Source of the DNA: Axinella damicornis
Taxonomy: Eukaryota > Porifera > Demospongiae > Axinellida > Axinellidae
Length of the DNA stretch: 64,000 nucleotides
Reading direction: 5' to 3'
NCBI GenBank assembly: GCA_963931865.1
Contig: OZ007518.1
Location: forward strand, 1,518,888-1,582,887
Below the pieces are notes generated by a model that worked only from the letters and a program-made list of their open reading frames with translations, did not search any database and was not told where the DNA came from. The translations under genes were made by a program, and so were the position numbers. Below are positions 53,923-64,000 of this stretch, one piece after another; positions within the stretch are counted from its first letter, which is position 1; each line of letters starts with the position of its first letter.

Positions 53923-56900
53923 CTGTAAACAAATGGCTTGGGTAACAGCAACCATGCATGCTCAGTGCTTACCACAGGGTTGGGCAGTTAACAGCTCTTG
54001 GCACACATCTGCATGGCCCTCTAAACTGGCAATGTCAAATGTTGTGAGTCCAGCCTGTATAATCAAATCATGGCAATCATAATATAGACTTCAGCTCTAC
54101 TGCTTATAATTCTAGCTAAGAATCAGACAATGTCATGTATGATGACTACGGAATTTCCCTACTGATCGGCTTGTAGTTTGCACAAATAATTGGGTATTGT
54201 TTACGAATCATTCACATCAGTCGCATCAGTATTTGTTCAAACAACACACTAGAATCTCTACAATGTAGAGATTCTAGTGTGTTTGAACAAACACACTAGA
54301 ACAAACAACCAGTCGAGAGGACCGACCTTACTCCATAGCAGCATGTCATGCTGTGGAGTAAGGCTGGTCCTCTCGACTGGTTGACATGTAAGGAACGTAT
54401 TCAACAGCTTCAATTAGTCCTATCAATTAATTAGTCACTAATAGTTCAGGCCCACAAGTGTATTAATTAAGTGACCCATTTTGGCTATACATGGAATCCC
54501 TGGCAGTGGCTCTGCGCTGTATATACATAGCCTCGTTCCCAGGCCTACCCCGTTTTTCTGTTCTTCAGTTTCCGTTGACAATAATACACGGATGCGGAAG
54601 GGTTTTTCGCCGCCCTTCCGCATCCGTGTATTATTGTCAATGGAAACCGAAGAACAGAAAAACGGGGTAGGCCTGGGAACGAGGCTAGTATATACATGTT
54701 TGACACGGTAGAACAGTGTACCTGGAGTCACACACATGAAGCACGGGGTCCAGTTACCTTGTTAGTAAGGTTCACTTTGACTCCCTGCTGGATCAACATC
54801 TTGACAATCCCAACACTGCCTTTGCTAGCTGCCAGCATGAGAGCCGTGTCCTGATCCTGCAGAGTTCAATGCATTGCAGCAGTCACGCTCACAGCACAGC
54901 AGGCATATCTCAATTCATTATTAAATTTAATGTCCAGATAAAAACAGCTGCGGTCTATACATACACGCATACAACCACTACAATTAATTGTTTTTCATCT
55001 TTATTCTGTACATCAAAGTTACAGCCTGGTACGTGATGTCTGGGTGAATGGGCCTGTAGCCCTGTGCACTATTACTGGCCTGCAAAATGCACCAGATACC
55101 AGAATCTGATGTAGCTAACTGACTCGTTTCATGGTGAGATTTCATATGCTAAGCTTGGGCTAACAAGGCAATATTACCTCATCTTGCAGGTCAGGGTCAG
55201 CACCAAGTTCAATCAGCAGTTGAACAATATCCTCGTGTTGAAAGTTTGCTGCAAAGTGGAGAGCGGTAATCCCAGCCTGTGTGTATATGTGCGTACATGT
55301 GTGTGTGTGTGTGCGTAAAGATGGGGGTGGGAGTACAGGTTGAGGGACGCGTAAAACGGAGGAGAAAATGGATACCAAAAACCAGTCAAAAGTGTACAAC
55401 ACAATCAGCTAACTGAACTGGCTATGGCTGGACAGTAAAGGCTTCCCCGGAGAGCACTGGTGTAATATTATGAGTCCACCCGATTATTGAAAACGGTTAC
55501 TAACTGGCTCGTAGGAAGGTCACTACTTGGCATGTAGTGTTACGTACTAATACAGCCACACGGCATGCAACAACAGACGTACTCCTGTGGAGAGTGGGTG
55601 GAGGGAGGGGTATAAAAATTACCAATAATGCATGATCTGACATCAGAATATGTAGCTATTAGCACTAATGAGCTGAACAGAACTGATTAAGTCAGTTTGG
55701 ATGGTGACAGATGTGGGTAGCCTCGTTCCCAGGTAGTACTGCAAGCAAGAAATGCTGGAGTGAGAAGGCCTGGGAACGAGGCTAAGATGAGGATACTCTG
55801 TCTGCAGGAATGTAAGGTGACCGAATGGTGATTTGAATTGCCAAACATGTGAGTGTACGTTCACAATAAAATGATCCTTGCAGAAATATACCAAACAAAT
55901 AATGGTATTTCGTATGAGCTCACACACAACCAGTGCATCTACCTGGTTGGTGGTGTTGACAGTGGCACCTTCCTGGAGGAGTATCCTCACCACACTGGGA
56001 TGACCTTCTTGGGATGCCACCATCAGAGCAGTTACCCCTTGCTATGGAGAAGTAGAGTGAACAATAATGGTATTGGCCTGTGAGTGTAATTTGTGTATGG
56101 ATGGATGTGGTCACTTCATCCACATATACTGAACCTAAAAGAATGTGTGCCTAATAATAACCTTGTAGAATCGCCACAGTAACAAATTTAAAGTGTACAA
56201 GAAGGTATGGAGTACAGGTTGAAGGATGTGAAAAAATGAAGAAGAAAATGGGTATAGCCTAAAGTGTAGACCTATGTATGTATTGTACATCAGCTAACTG
56301 AACTGGCTATGGGTGGACAGTAAAGGCTTCTCCGGAGAGCACTGGTGTAATATTATGAGTCCACCCAATTATTGAAAATGGTTACTAACTGGCTCGTAGG
56401 AAGGTCACTACTTGGCGCGTGGTGTTACGTACTAATACAGGATCACGACATGAAACAGCAGACGTACTCCAGTGGAGAGTGGGTGGAGGGAGGGGTCTAG
56501 CTTATACTGACCAATAACAGCATGATCTGACATCAGAATATGTACTAGCATTAATGGGGCGGAACAGAATCAGTTTGGATATTGATACATGTATGTATGT
56601 GTATAAATGGGCCCATTTTGCAGGCTACATATCGGAGTCCTTTCTACTAGTGCATACGTACATGTACCGGAGTGGTAGGGTAGAGTTCACATATCAGTAA
56701 TACACATATCTGGTAGCCCACCCAGCTTTTCATCATTCACAGTACAGTACTGCAAGGAACAGAAAGCTGGGCGGGGCCTGGGAACAAGGCTACATATCAC
56801 ACATTAAGCATGGAGTGCACAGAGTGTTACCTTGTTGGTGAGGTTCATATTAGCCCCATGTATGATCAACATCCTGACAATCCCCACGTTCCCCTTGCTA

Positions 56901-57704
56901 GCTGCTCTCATGAGGGCTGTCACCTGATCCTGCAGAGTGAACACAAGGACAGTGTTTACAGAGGTTTTCAAAGATCTTGCAACTGAATTGTAGAATGGAA
57001 GTCACATGACAGCATTTTTCCGACCAATCAGCGTCTAGTAGTCACAAGTTCAAGTTGTCATGCATGCACTAAGTACAGCTAGTAGTAGATAGACAAGCAG
57101 ACTCAGTCATTCCCAGGCAGCGTTTATGACTCACAGTTAAATGTTGTACCGCAGGAAGTTAATTCAACAGCTTCAGCTTGTGATTCGACCGCAAAGCGCC
57201 CAATCGTGCCTTCTTACTAGTCAGCCTTGTGGATCTACCGGTGATAAGTGTACAGAATACCATTGTTACTGGGACCCTGCGTAAGTATTTGCTGTAAGCG
57301 CATAATTATATCCGCCCTGGTTCACACGAAGCCATTTTCCGTGAGATTGAGAGCGCTCGAGCTCTTACGATTTGAATTTGCATTCACGTGACTTTCGGTT
57401 TTCATTCTGGCCTGAAAATTGCAAGGCCTCGAGAAACCACTGTACATGCACTGCAGCTGCCACATCACAATACAACCACCACATTCAGCAGTTGATTTAA
57501 TTGCATATCATCTGGTGATCTATTAACCTTATCTTGCAGGTCAGGGTCAGCATCTACCTCAATCAGCAGTTGACCAACATCCTCATGTTCCCGGTCTGCT
57601 GCAAGGTAGAGAGCAGTATAACCATCCTGCACATTGTGTGTTGTGTACATGTGTGTGTGTGGGGGGGGGGGGGGGGGGGGGGAGGGGGGGGGGGGGGGGT
57701 GCAT

Positions 57705-57763
<59 letters not shown>

Positions 57764-60700
57764 TACAGGTTGGGGAGGAGAAAGTGGGTGAGTGGTCCTA
57801 AGACATGCAGCTAGCTGAACTGGCTATGACTGGGAAATTCAAACAGAGCAAAGCTACGTAGGCCATCACTGCACATATATTCGCACGTGTCACCTGATTA
57901 ATGCAAATGTTGGGGTCACTATTAATCCGAACAAGATTTTAAAATGTGGGCATGCAACCATTTCATCATCTCCTATTCTTATTGTAAGTACTACGTACGA
58001 GTACTTCCAGTGCTCCAAATGTAGCCAGGTAACTATATATATCTGTTGATTTTAGGCTTACAAATCAATGCACACTTTGGTGATACATGTGTGGCATCAC
58101 CATGGAAACTAGATCTAATCATACAATTCCAGACACACACCTGTGGCTACATGTAAGATGTAGGTAGGAAAGTATGTGCTGATGGTACTGCAAGCACAAC
58201 CTCACAAGTGATTAGTGTATCTCACCTGGTTGGTGGTATTGACAGTGGCACCTTCCTGGAGGAGTATCCTCACCACACTGGGATGACCATGTTGGGATGC
58301 CACCATCAGAGGAGTAGTCCCATCCTGTGGCGTATTGAGGGAGGGGATGGGGCTAAAGTAGTATGTTGGTTCACACGTGAAATGCATGCATCAATTGTTA
58401 GTAGGTTGTTCTGCTTTTGAAATAGACTTACTCTACAACAAAGACCAGCATTAATAACTACTAATAACTAGCACTTTGGTCTCATACCTTCTGGATGTGC
58501 TTTACAGAATGTAAATGCACTGTACACTATAGCGTCAAGATTTCATGCGGATTTGTCTTTTCAATACTCAACAGCTAGCCAAGCTTTGCACTTTGTTTGC
58601 ACATGCATAATAACTACACAAAACATACCTTTCGTTGAAGATTTACGTCAGCCTTTGCTGTGAGTAGATGATCCACGATTTCTGAACGACCCTTACCGCA
58701 GGCCACATACAGCGGTGTTTCACCAGTCTAGGAGTGGAGAATGGTATAGCTCATGTATGATGAACATGCAGATGAACCAGTGTGGTATGTTACAGACAAC
58801 TCAAGGTGTCAGGCACATCACACATACTGTAAAGCACATGTTCTCACGACTGTTAGTGGTAAGCAACCATGTACCTAACAGAAGATGTACGTATGCCAAA
58901 CAGGGGGAGTATTAAGGCTATGGACAACAGGTACTGTGACACACATCACAGTACCTGTTGACACAGGTACGGCATGGGTCTGCTTGGGGATATAGATTCT
59001 ACACACGACCCGTGTACTACATGTACTCGGGGGAAGCGTGACTAGCTAGCCAAGGATACAGCTAGCAAGCGTGACTAGCTATAGCCTGAGCGTTCGCTCA
59101 TGATTTGTCTCTTGAATCCACCGTGTACCTCCGTGTTCATATTATGAAACTTGTTTTCAGTACTCACGGTTGTTCGTTGTGGTCTTCCAAGGACTCCTTG
59201 CTGTCATACTGAGCGGCATCAGCAAGATCAAAAACGGCATGCATGGGCAATAATTCGATTACCAAAACCACGCATAAAATCACGCATAGTACGTCATCGT
59301 GCATGTGATGAGATCTTCCATGCTCTCTCCCTGTTTTTTGCACAGTATGCGACAAAAAGCTGGGGAGAAGCCTGGGAACGAGGCTATGTAAACAGACAGC
59401 CCAGTAGATAAGTACTACTAAGTATATGAGTGTTGGCAAGTAAAGGATTGCATGTCATTCCAAATGAATTGCCCTTCACGAAGATTTGTCATGATCATTC
59501 CTGTGTACTGACACTTATGTACTGAAACTCAACTGGTAGCAAATTTAAAGTTGTGAATGTTGTAACAGCTTTTGTCTTCCTTTGGCTTGCTTTGATGATG
59601 TCACATGATGTGCATTAATTAGGATGAGTCATAAGCCTACGCAACTGAAAGTTATATATGCACCATGAGTCTCTATGAAGGTTATTTGTCACATGGTAGG
59701 TCACAGTACACATACGTTTGTGTTAATCTTGTCTATTCAGAATTATTGCTCTGAATCACTATTTTAGACACTGAAGATCGAGAAGCTTGGAATACATGTT
59801 CTAGCTAGGTGGTTGGTAGCTAGGTCTCTCTAGAGTCTTCCGTGTCAGTACTATTAAAGCATCATACACTTCAGTTAACTGTCACTGTACACCAGTACCC
59901 AACATGTATTGCAAGCCAGTCCCTGCACTCCTCTTTTCTGTCCCCCTCATTTCTCTAGCTAATGACTGCACCTCTCTCTGAAGGTTGACATCCGCCTTGG
60001 CTATGAGCAGACGATCCACGATTTCACCGTGGTTCTCCTGACACGCGATGTGGAGGGGAGACACGCCATCCTGGAAGTGAGGAATGGTATAGTTCATGAA
60101 GTGTACATGCAGATGAACCAGGCCAACTAGTTCCTGCTACTACATATGACTGATGGACTACCATACACATCAGCCGGTTCACATGGTATACAAGCTAATC
60201 TGGATTGACTGACAGTTCCTAGTCTGATAATGTGGGTTGGCATTAGGCTGAGCTATGAATACTGAACTAGGAAACAGCACTTATACTCTAGACTGGGTTC
60301 TTTGTTAGATCAGCAGCATACACAATTACCTAGCTAGTGGATACTGACATTACTGACGTGAAATTTTATCCCCAGCCGAATTTGCGCACTGAAAGTGATC
60401 AAATAGCTACTGGCAGTGGGAATGGCCTGGGAATGAGGCTAGTGGTATCATTTCTTGTAGTAGTGGCTACAATCAAAGCTGGCAGTGTTGTCACAAGGAT
60501 TCGTCTGTTGCATACACTGAGTTCTTGCACCTTTGGCATACATGCAACAAAAAGTCATTGATGCGACACTGGGACAAGGAGTAAGGTACTGAGGAGCAGA
60601 TACGCCCTGCTATAGCCCCTGCACAGTAAACAGACCTAAATTGTAATTTGGTCCATAAGCACAGATAACACAGGAATTTGAATATGTGGATACAGTGTAA

Positions 60701-63700
60701 ATACTGGATGCATGCATAGACATTTCCTTCAGTGGGGCTCACTCAGACTTGACTCAAGAAAATGTTATATGTGTACAGAAGATTTCCATTTCATTTCACA
60801 ATCATGAAATGTAACCGAAATCTGCAATAATGGCTGTCTGATGTCTGCCACTGCTGTAACAGGTCACCAGTCACACATTAAATCTCTCTCCACTTTAACA
60901 CGTGCAATTAGATCAATTCTTGGATAAGAAGCCTCCAAGAGCAAATTAAGTTGTTTCTCACCCCTGTCTGACGGTTGACATCTGCATTTGCTCGGAGTAG
61001 GCAGTCCGCAATGTCACGGTGGCCCTTCCAGCAGGCGATGTACAAGGGAGTGACACCAATCTGAAAAAAAGGACAGCATACATTATACTTTACATTCAAT
61101 ATCCAGATGTTTCATGTGAGATTGTTGCCATGACAACACCCCCACAATGTACTGGGCTATTTTGGAGGGGTTACTTCTGTGATCAGTGAAGCACTAGTCT
61201 CATGCCCAGACCTTCTCGTATGCGGGTCTGGGAATGAGATCGACTAGTGAAGTACCTAACCCGTGGATCGCTATCATTAACCCAAGCACACAGGCCATCA
61301 TGTGCAGCCTCTCTTGTGCAAACCCCAACCCTATTATATTGACAGCTGCTGTGAAGTAGCTGCATGATACACACATTAACATTCTCTCCCTTCTATAGCC
61401 TATTAATTTTTGTCTCGGCACCGAAGTGCCGAGACACAGTGCTGGATGCGTAGGTACGTACGTGGTACGTGGTACGTGGTACGTACATCGCTTTTCGCAA
61501 TGCGCCCGCGCAAGTGCTGCATGCATGCTCTACACCCTTAATAGGGTGTCAAACGTATTTATAACGTGCAAGTAGATCTTCAAATATGATTATGGGTTTG
61601 CATGGCTGCTCATGAATCCTCTTACCAAGACTGCTGCTACATAGCTCTAATACTTAATTCAGGACAATGAATACTCACCCATCCAGTGTGCTGCACTCAG
61701 CCATCCCAAGTGCATACTAAAGCTCACTCAGCTCTAGCTAGCTAGCTATAGGCCTATAGATAAGTGCTGAAAGAATTGGCCAAGGTGTTGACTAAACATC
61801 AAGCCCAGACACGACCATACTGCTTTCACCCTTTGTCCTGACCCACCCCTTGCTCACACAGAACCTCCAAGGATATTGACGCTCACTTAAGCTGAAAGTC
61901 TCATAGCTAACAGATTTTGCAGTCATCATAGAGGGTTAAGCAGCTGCCATGTCCTCTGCATGATTCTAGCTGATACCAAGTCGTGCCGAGACACATCAAG
62001 TCTTTTAAAGACTCACTTGTTATCATGATGTGTGTATAGGGTATCTCAGGAACGGTGCAACGTATAAACACGGACTTGCACCGTTGTGTTGCTGATTGAT
62101 CGCGAGGAACAGCACATTCTACTGATATCTGAATCACAGCACTAGAGTATACCTGTGAGTGTCTACACCAAAATACGGCGAAATTTCACTCCCCGCTATA
62201 GACCTGGAGACCCTGGTCGATATTCGGTGATACTCCCAAGTGCTCGAATCATCCACGGTGACAAAGGTGAGCCTGCAACAGAGGGATCATGAGGCTTCCC
62301 GAAAATGTAAAAATCTCGGAGAAAGTTCCTTCAGAGAAGAAGCAGGGAGTGTCGTACGATAATACATCAATTTGTCTGATCATACCTTTGTCCGAAAATG
62401 AATTTTGGCTGGCTGTAGTTCCAGAACCAAGCAACAGAGAATCACCAAACTTTAAACTCAAAGTGCGATGGGTCTGTAGTATCGACTGAAGGTCCCGCCC
62501 ACTTCCGGTAACATACGTGGTCGGCATTAACATGTCTGATTATACAGGTAGTCCGATAATGAATCACTTACTCTACCTGTGTCAAGTTTGCCTATCTTGC
62601 TACTGAACAACCACACTCTTACTGATGTGAGGCCAACTGGTAATGTCAGGCAGTGGTCTGTTTGCCTGGCCCTACATTTGTTGCTTGTAGTAATAAAAGC
62701 GACATAAACACTAGCTAGTTATTTTCTTGCATCAATATCAGGATCAGCCTGAGCTTAACTAGCTTTGAGGACAGCTAGACAGAAGATTGACAGTAGAACA
62801 CACCACTTGTATATCAGAGGAGTACAACGTAGTTGTATACTGTATTTATTTTGTGGGAGAAAACGTTCAAGAATGCATTTTGGTGGAAAAGTTTCATGGA
62901 TTCAAAGTTCACCACAACCACTAACGTAGCCTACACAGGCATCCAGTGACCAGTATATGGGCAGCAAGGTAGGCATATATACACTCCTATACTAATACAT
63001 ATTGCTAAAGCTGGAACACCCAGAGGGGAGCAGTCACCCACTTTTACATGTACAAGGTACAAAAGGAAGTACTTACCCTGGTTGCCACATTGACATTGGT
63101 GCCACTGTTGGTCAGCAGGATGGCTGTGTCAAGTAGACCATAGCAGGAGGCCTCCAATAGTTCCACTTCCTGGGATAGAGATATTGGCAGTACAGGATCA
63201 CCTGACAGACCTTTTTGCTTTATAGTAGGATAATTGATGCACTATGTAAGTAAACAGACAGGGATTGTTTACAATACATTACAAGTAAGGTAGTTATATA
63301 GGGAGAGTGTCTTCTACTGATGGAAGTATACACAATACATGTTCATAAGCCTGCGCCATGTATTAGCTAAACTGTTAGTGTGGTCAACCTTGATGGTGGG
63401 ACACTGGTAGAACCGTCCACCAACAGCAATCCTAGTGACCTTGGTCTCAGCTAGGAGTCTGTATCCGCTGATATCACTGACATTATCCCAGGAACATTCT
63501 GAAAACTCAGGGATTGTCAGCCAGGAGAGAACCAAAGGTTGCTCCACACATCCAGCAAATATGAAAGCTGCTTTTGGCATCCAATAGAGACCACTAACAG
63601 CTGTGGTAATTCTCTCATAATCAGAGAGGTCAACCAAGTCCTTGTCAACCTCCACAGAAATGCGAATGGTATTCCGTGAGAAAGTGTCTTCATGTTGAGG

Positions 63701-64000
63701 GAGTTGAGCAAATAGAGAACGGTGAAGAGATTGTAGCTTTGAAAGTGGAGCACTGTGGACTGACCTGAAGTCTACCAAGCTTGGCATTTGTCGTACACAG
63801 AGCACTAGGTGGCCATTGCTATTTCTGGCCTCAGTGAACTCAGCCATTTTAGTGGCTGCCATGCTGCAGCCTGACGTTTCTAGGAGAAGGCCCATCAGAT
63901 CTGGGCTGAGAGAGTTCCAGTGCGGAGCTAATAGCTTGAACAGTTCCTGCACTGTCAGAGCATTCTCATAGGAGCGTGGATCAATCAGTGGAACCACCTT
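53891..64000 (-). CDS. Ankyrin-repeat protein with uncharacterised N-terminal module (5' end outside window)
   Basis: Likely cytoplasmic scaffold; partner unknown. Exons from 5' to 3' on the minus strand: 64000-63332, 63169-63077, 61060-60962, 60070-59972, 58727-58629, 58324-58226, 57626-57528, 56929-56831, 56041-55943, 55276-55178, 54856-54758, 54054-53973, and a possible last exon 53922-53891. The first exon encodes ~223 residues: a helical stretch (LTVQELFKLLAPHWNSLSPD, GLLLETSGCSMAATKMAEF) then a mixed segment (NTIRISVEVDKDLVDLSDYE, YWMPKAAFIFAGCVEQPL, LLAETKVTRIAVGG). I do not recognise a named domain. The second exon is a worn ankyrin repeat. Nine exons are exactly 99 bp, phase 0, one 33-residue repeat each, for example GVTPLYIACWKGHRDIADCL. 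The 82-bp exon holds GLTTFDIASLEGHADVCQEL. The 3' end is uncertain: joining at 53922 gives a short stop, while another frame there encodes a twice-repeated SCCSP-x-QEEE motif. Confidence 0.85.
54245..54382. repeat. Two consecutive long hairpins
   Basis: 54245-54281 is CACACTAGAATCTCTAC plus complement; 54308-54382 has arms AACCAGTCGAGAGGACC and GTAAGGCTGGTCC. Fragments of the second motif occur near 21950 and 29485. Confidence 0.75.
54528..54687. mobile_element. TAGCCTCG-family element with perfect 9-bp target duplication
   Basis: 160-bp nearly perfect palindrome; GTATATACA flanks at 54519-54527 and 54688-54696. Lies in an ankyrin-gene intron. Confidence 0.9.
55390..56590. repeat. ~300-bp direct duplication of ankyrin-gene intron sequence
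   Basis: 55405-55685 and 56288-56570 share long stretches (CTAACTGAACTGGCTATGG through ATCTGACATCAGAATATGTA) at roughly 90 percent identity by eye, on either side of the ankyrin exon 55943-56041. Confidence 0.88.
55718..55784. mobile_element. TAGCCTCG-family MITE
   Basis: Flanks AGATGTGGG and AGATGAGGA, an eroded 9-bp duplication. Confidence 0.75.
57661..57760 (+). repeat. Poly(G) run and GT microsatellite
   Basis: About 38 G with one A, then ~50 bp of GT, ~35 bp upstream (minus-strand sense) of the ankyrin exon 57626-57528. Confidence 0.92.
61061..63076 (-). other. Large ankyrin-gene intron
   Basis: No ankyrin repeat seen. Contains a GTCTCATGCCCAGACC hairpin at 61196-61238, a TGTCTCGGCACCGAAGTGCC palindrome at 61410-61436 and TACGTGG repeats at 61453-61485. 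Confidence 0.55.

Noticed and set aside
59165..59210. Short minus-strand exon (YDSKESLEDHNEQP) between AG and GTGAGT
   Set aside because: Its ~41-bp length would break the strict phase-0 frame of the neighbouring ankyrin exons.

Overview
The window is animal nuclear DNA with intron-rich genes. A sponge (Porifera) fits best. The reasons are a long one-exon-per-repeat ankyrin gene with an uncharacterised N-terminal module of a type I associate with sponge and cnidarian genomes, two class I bHLH-PAS genes without visible canonical HIF degron motifs, an axonemal dynein, and introns crowded with CA/GT microsatellites, poly(C)/poly(G) runs, short terminal-inverted-repeat elements and tRNA-derived SINEs. 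Assignment to Porifera is an inference; another early-branching metazoan is possible. A 200-N assembly gap lies at 19247-19446.

Layout. (1) 398-7062, + strand: the last 11 exons of an axonemal dynein heavy chain, closest to DNAH1, with its stop codon; the rest lies left of the window. (2) 7063-14772: intergenic, mostly repeats, with one weak candidate exon near 8353. (3) 14773-21063, +: bHLH-PAS gene A (HIF/SIM/AHR class). Its PAS-B exons are missing, apparently in the gap, and its last exon needs a frame change to reach a conserved-looking acidic tail. (4) 25575-34083, +: a PH plus IRS-type PTB docking protein (DOK-like) with a proline- and tyrosine-rich tail; the first exon was not found. 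A 1.3 kb minisatellite fills its first visible intron. (5) 37733-52439, +: bHLH-PAS gene B, apparently complete in 11 exons, with PAS exons whose sizes and phases match gene A. (6) 53891-64000, - strand: ankyrin-repeat gene, converging on gene B and running off the right edge at its 5' side.

Functionally these are separate genes, not a pathway. Dynein moves cilia, the bHLH-PAS pair are transcription factors that would need an ARNT-type partner, the PH-PTB protein is a membrane-proximal phosphotyrosine adaptor, and the ankyrin protein is a cytoplasmic scaffold of unknown role. Genes A and B look like ancient local duplicates with the adaptor between them. Roughly 85 percent of the window is intron or intergenic sequence. 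The mobile-element content is unusually legible: one family with termini TAGCCTCGTTCCCAGGC shows 9-bp target duplications at several sites, and one copy carries a younger element whose empty site is preserved next door.
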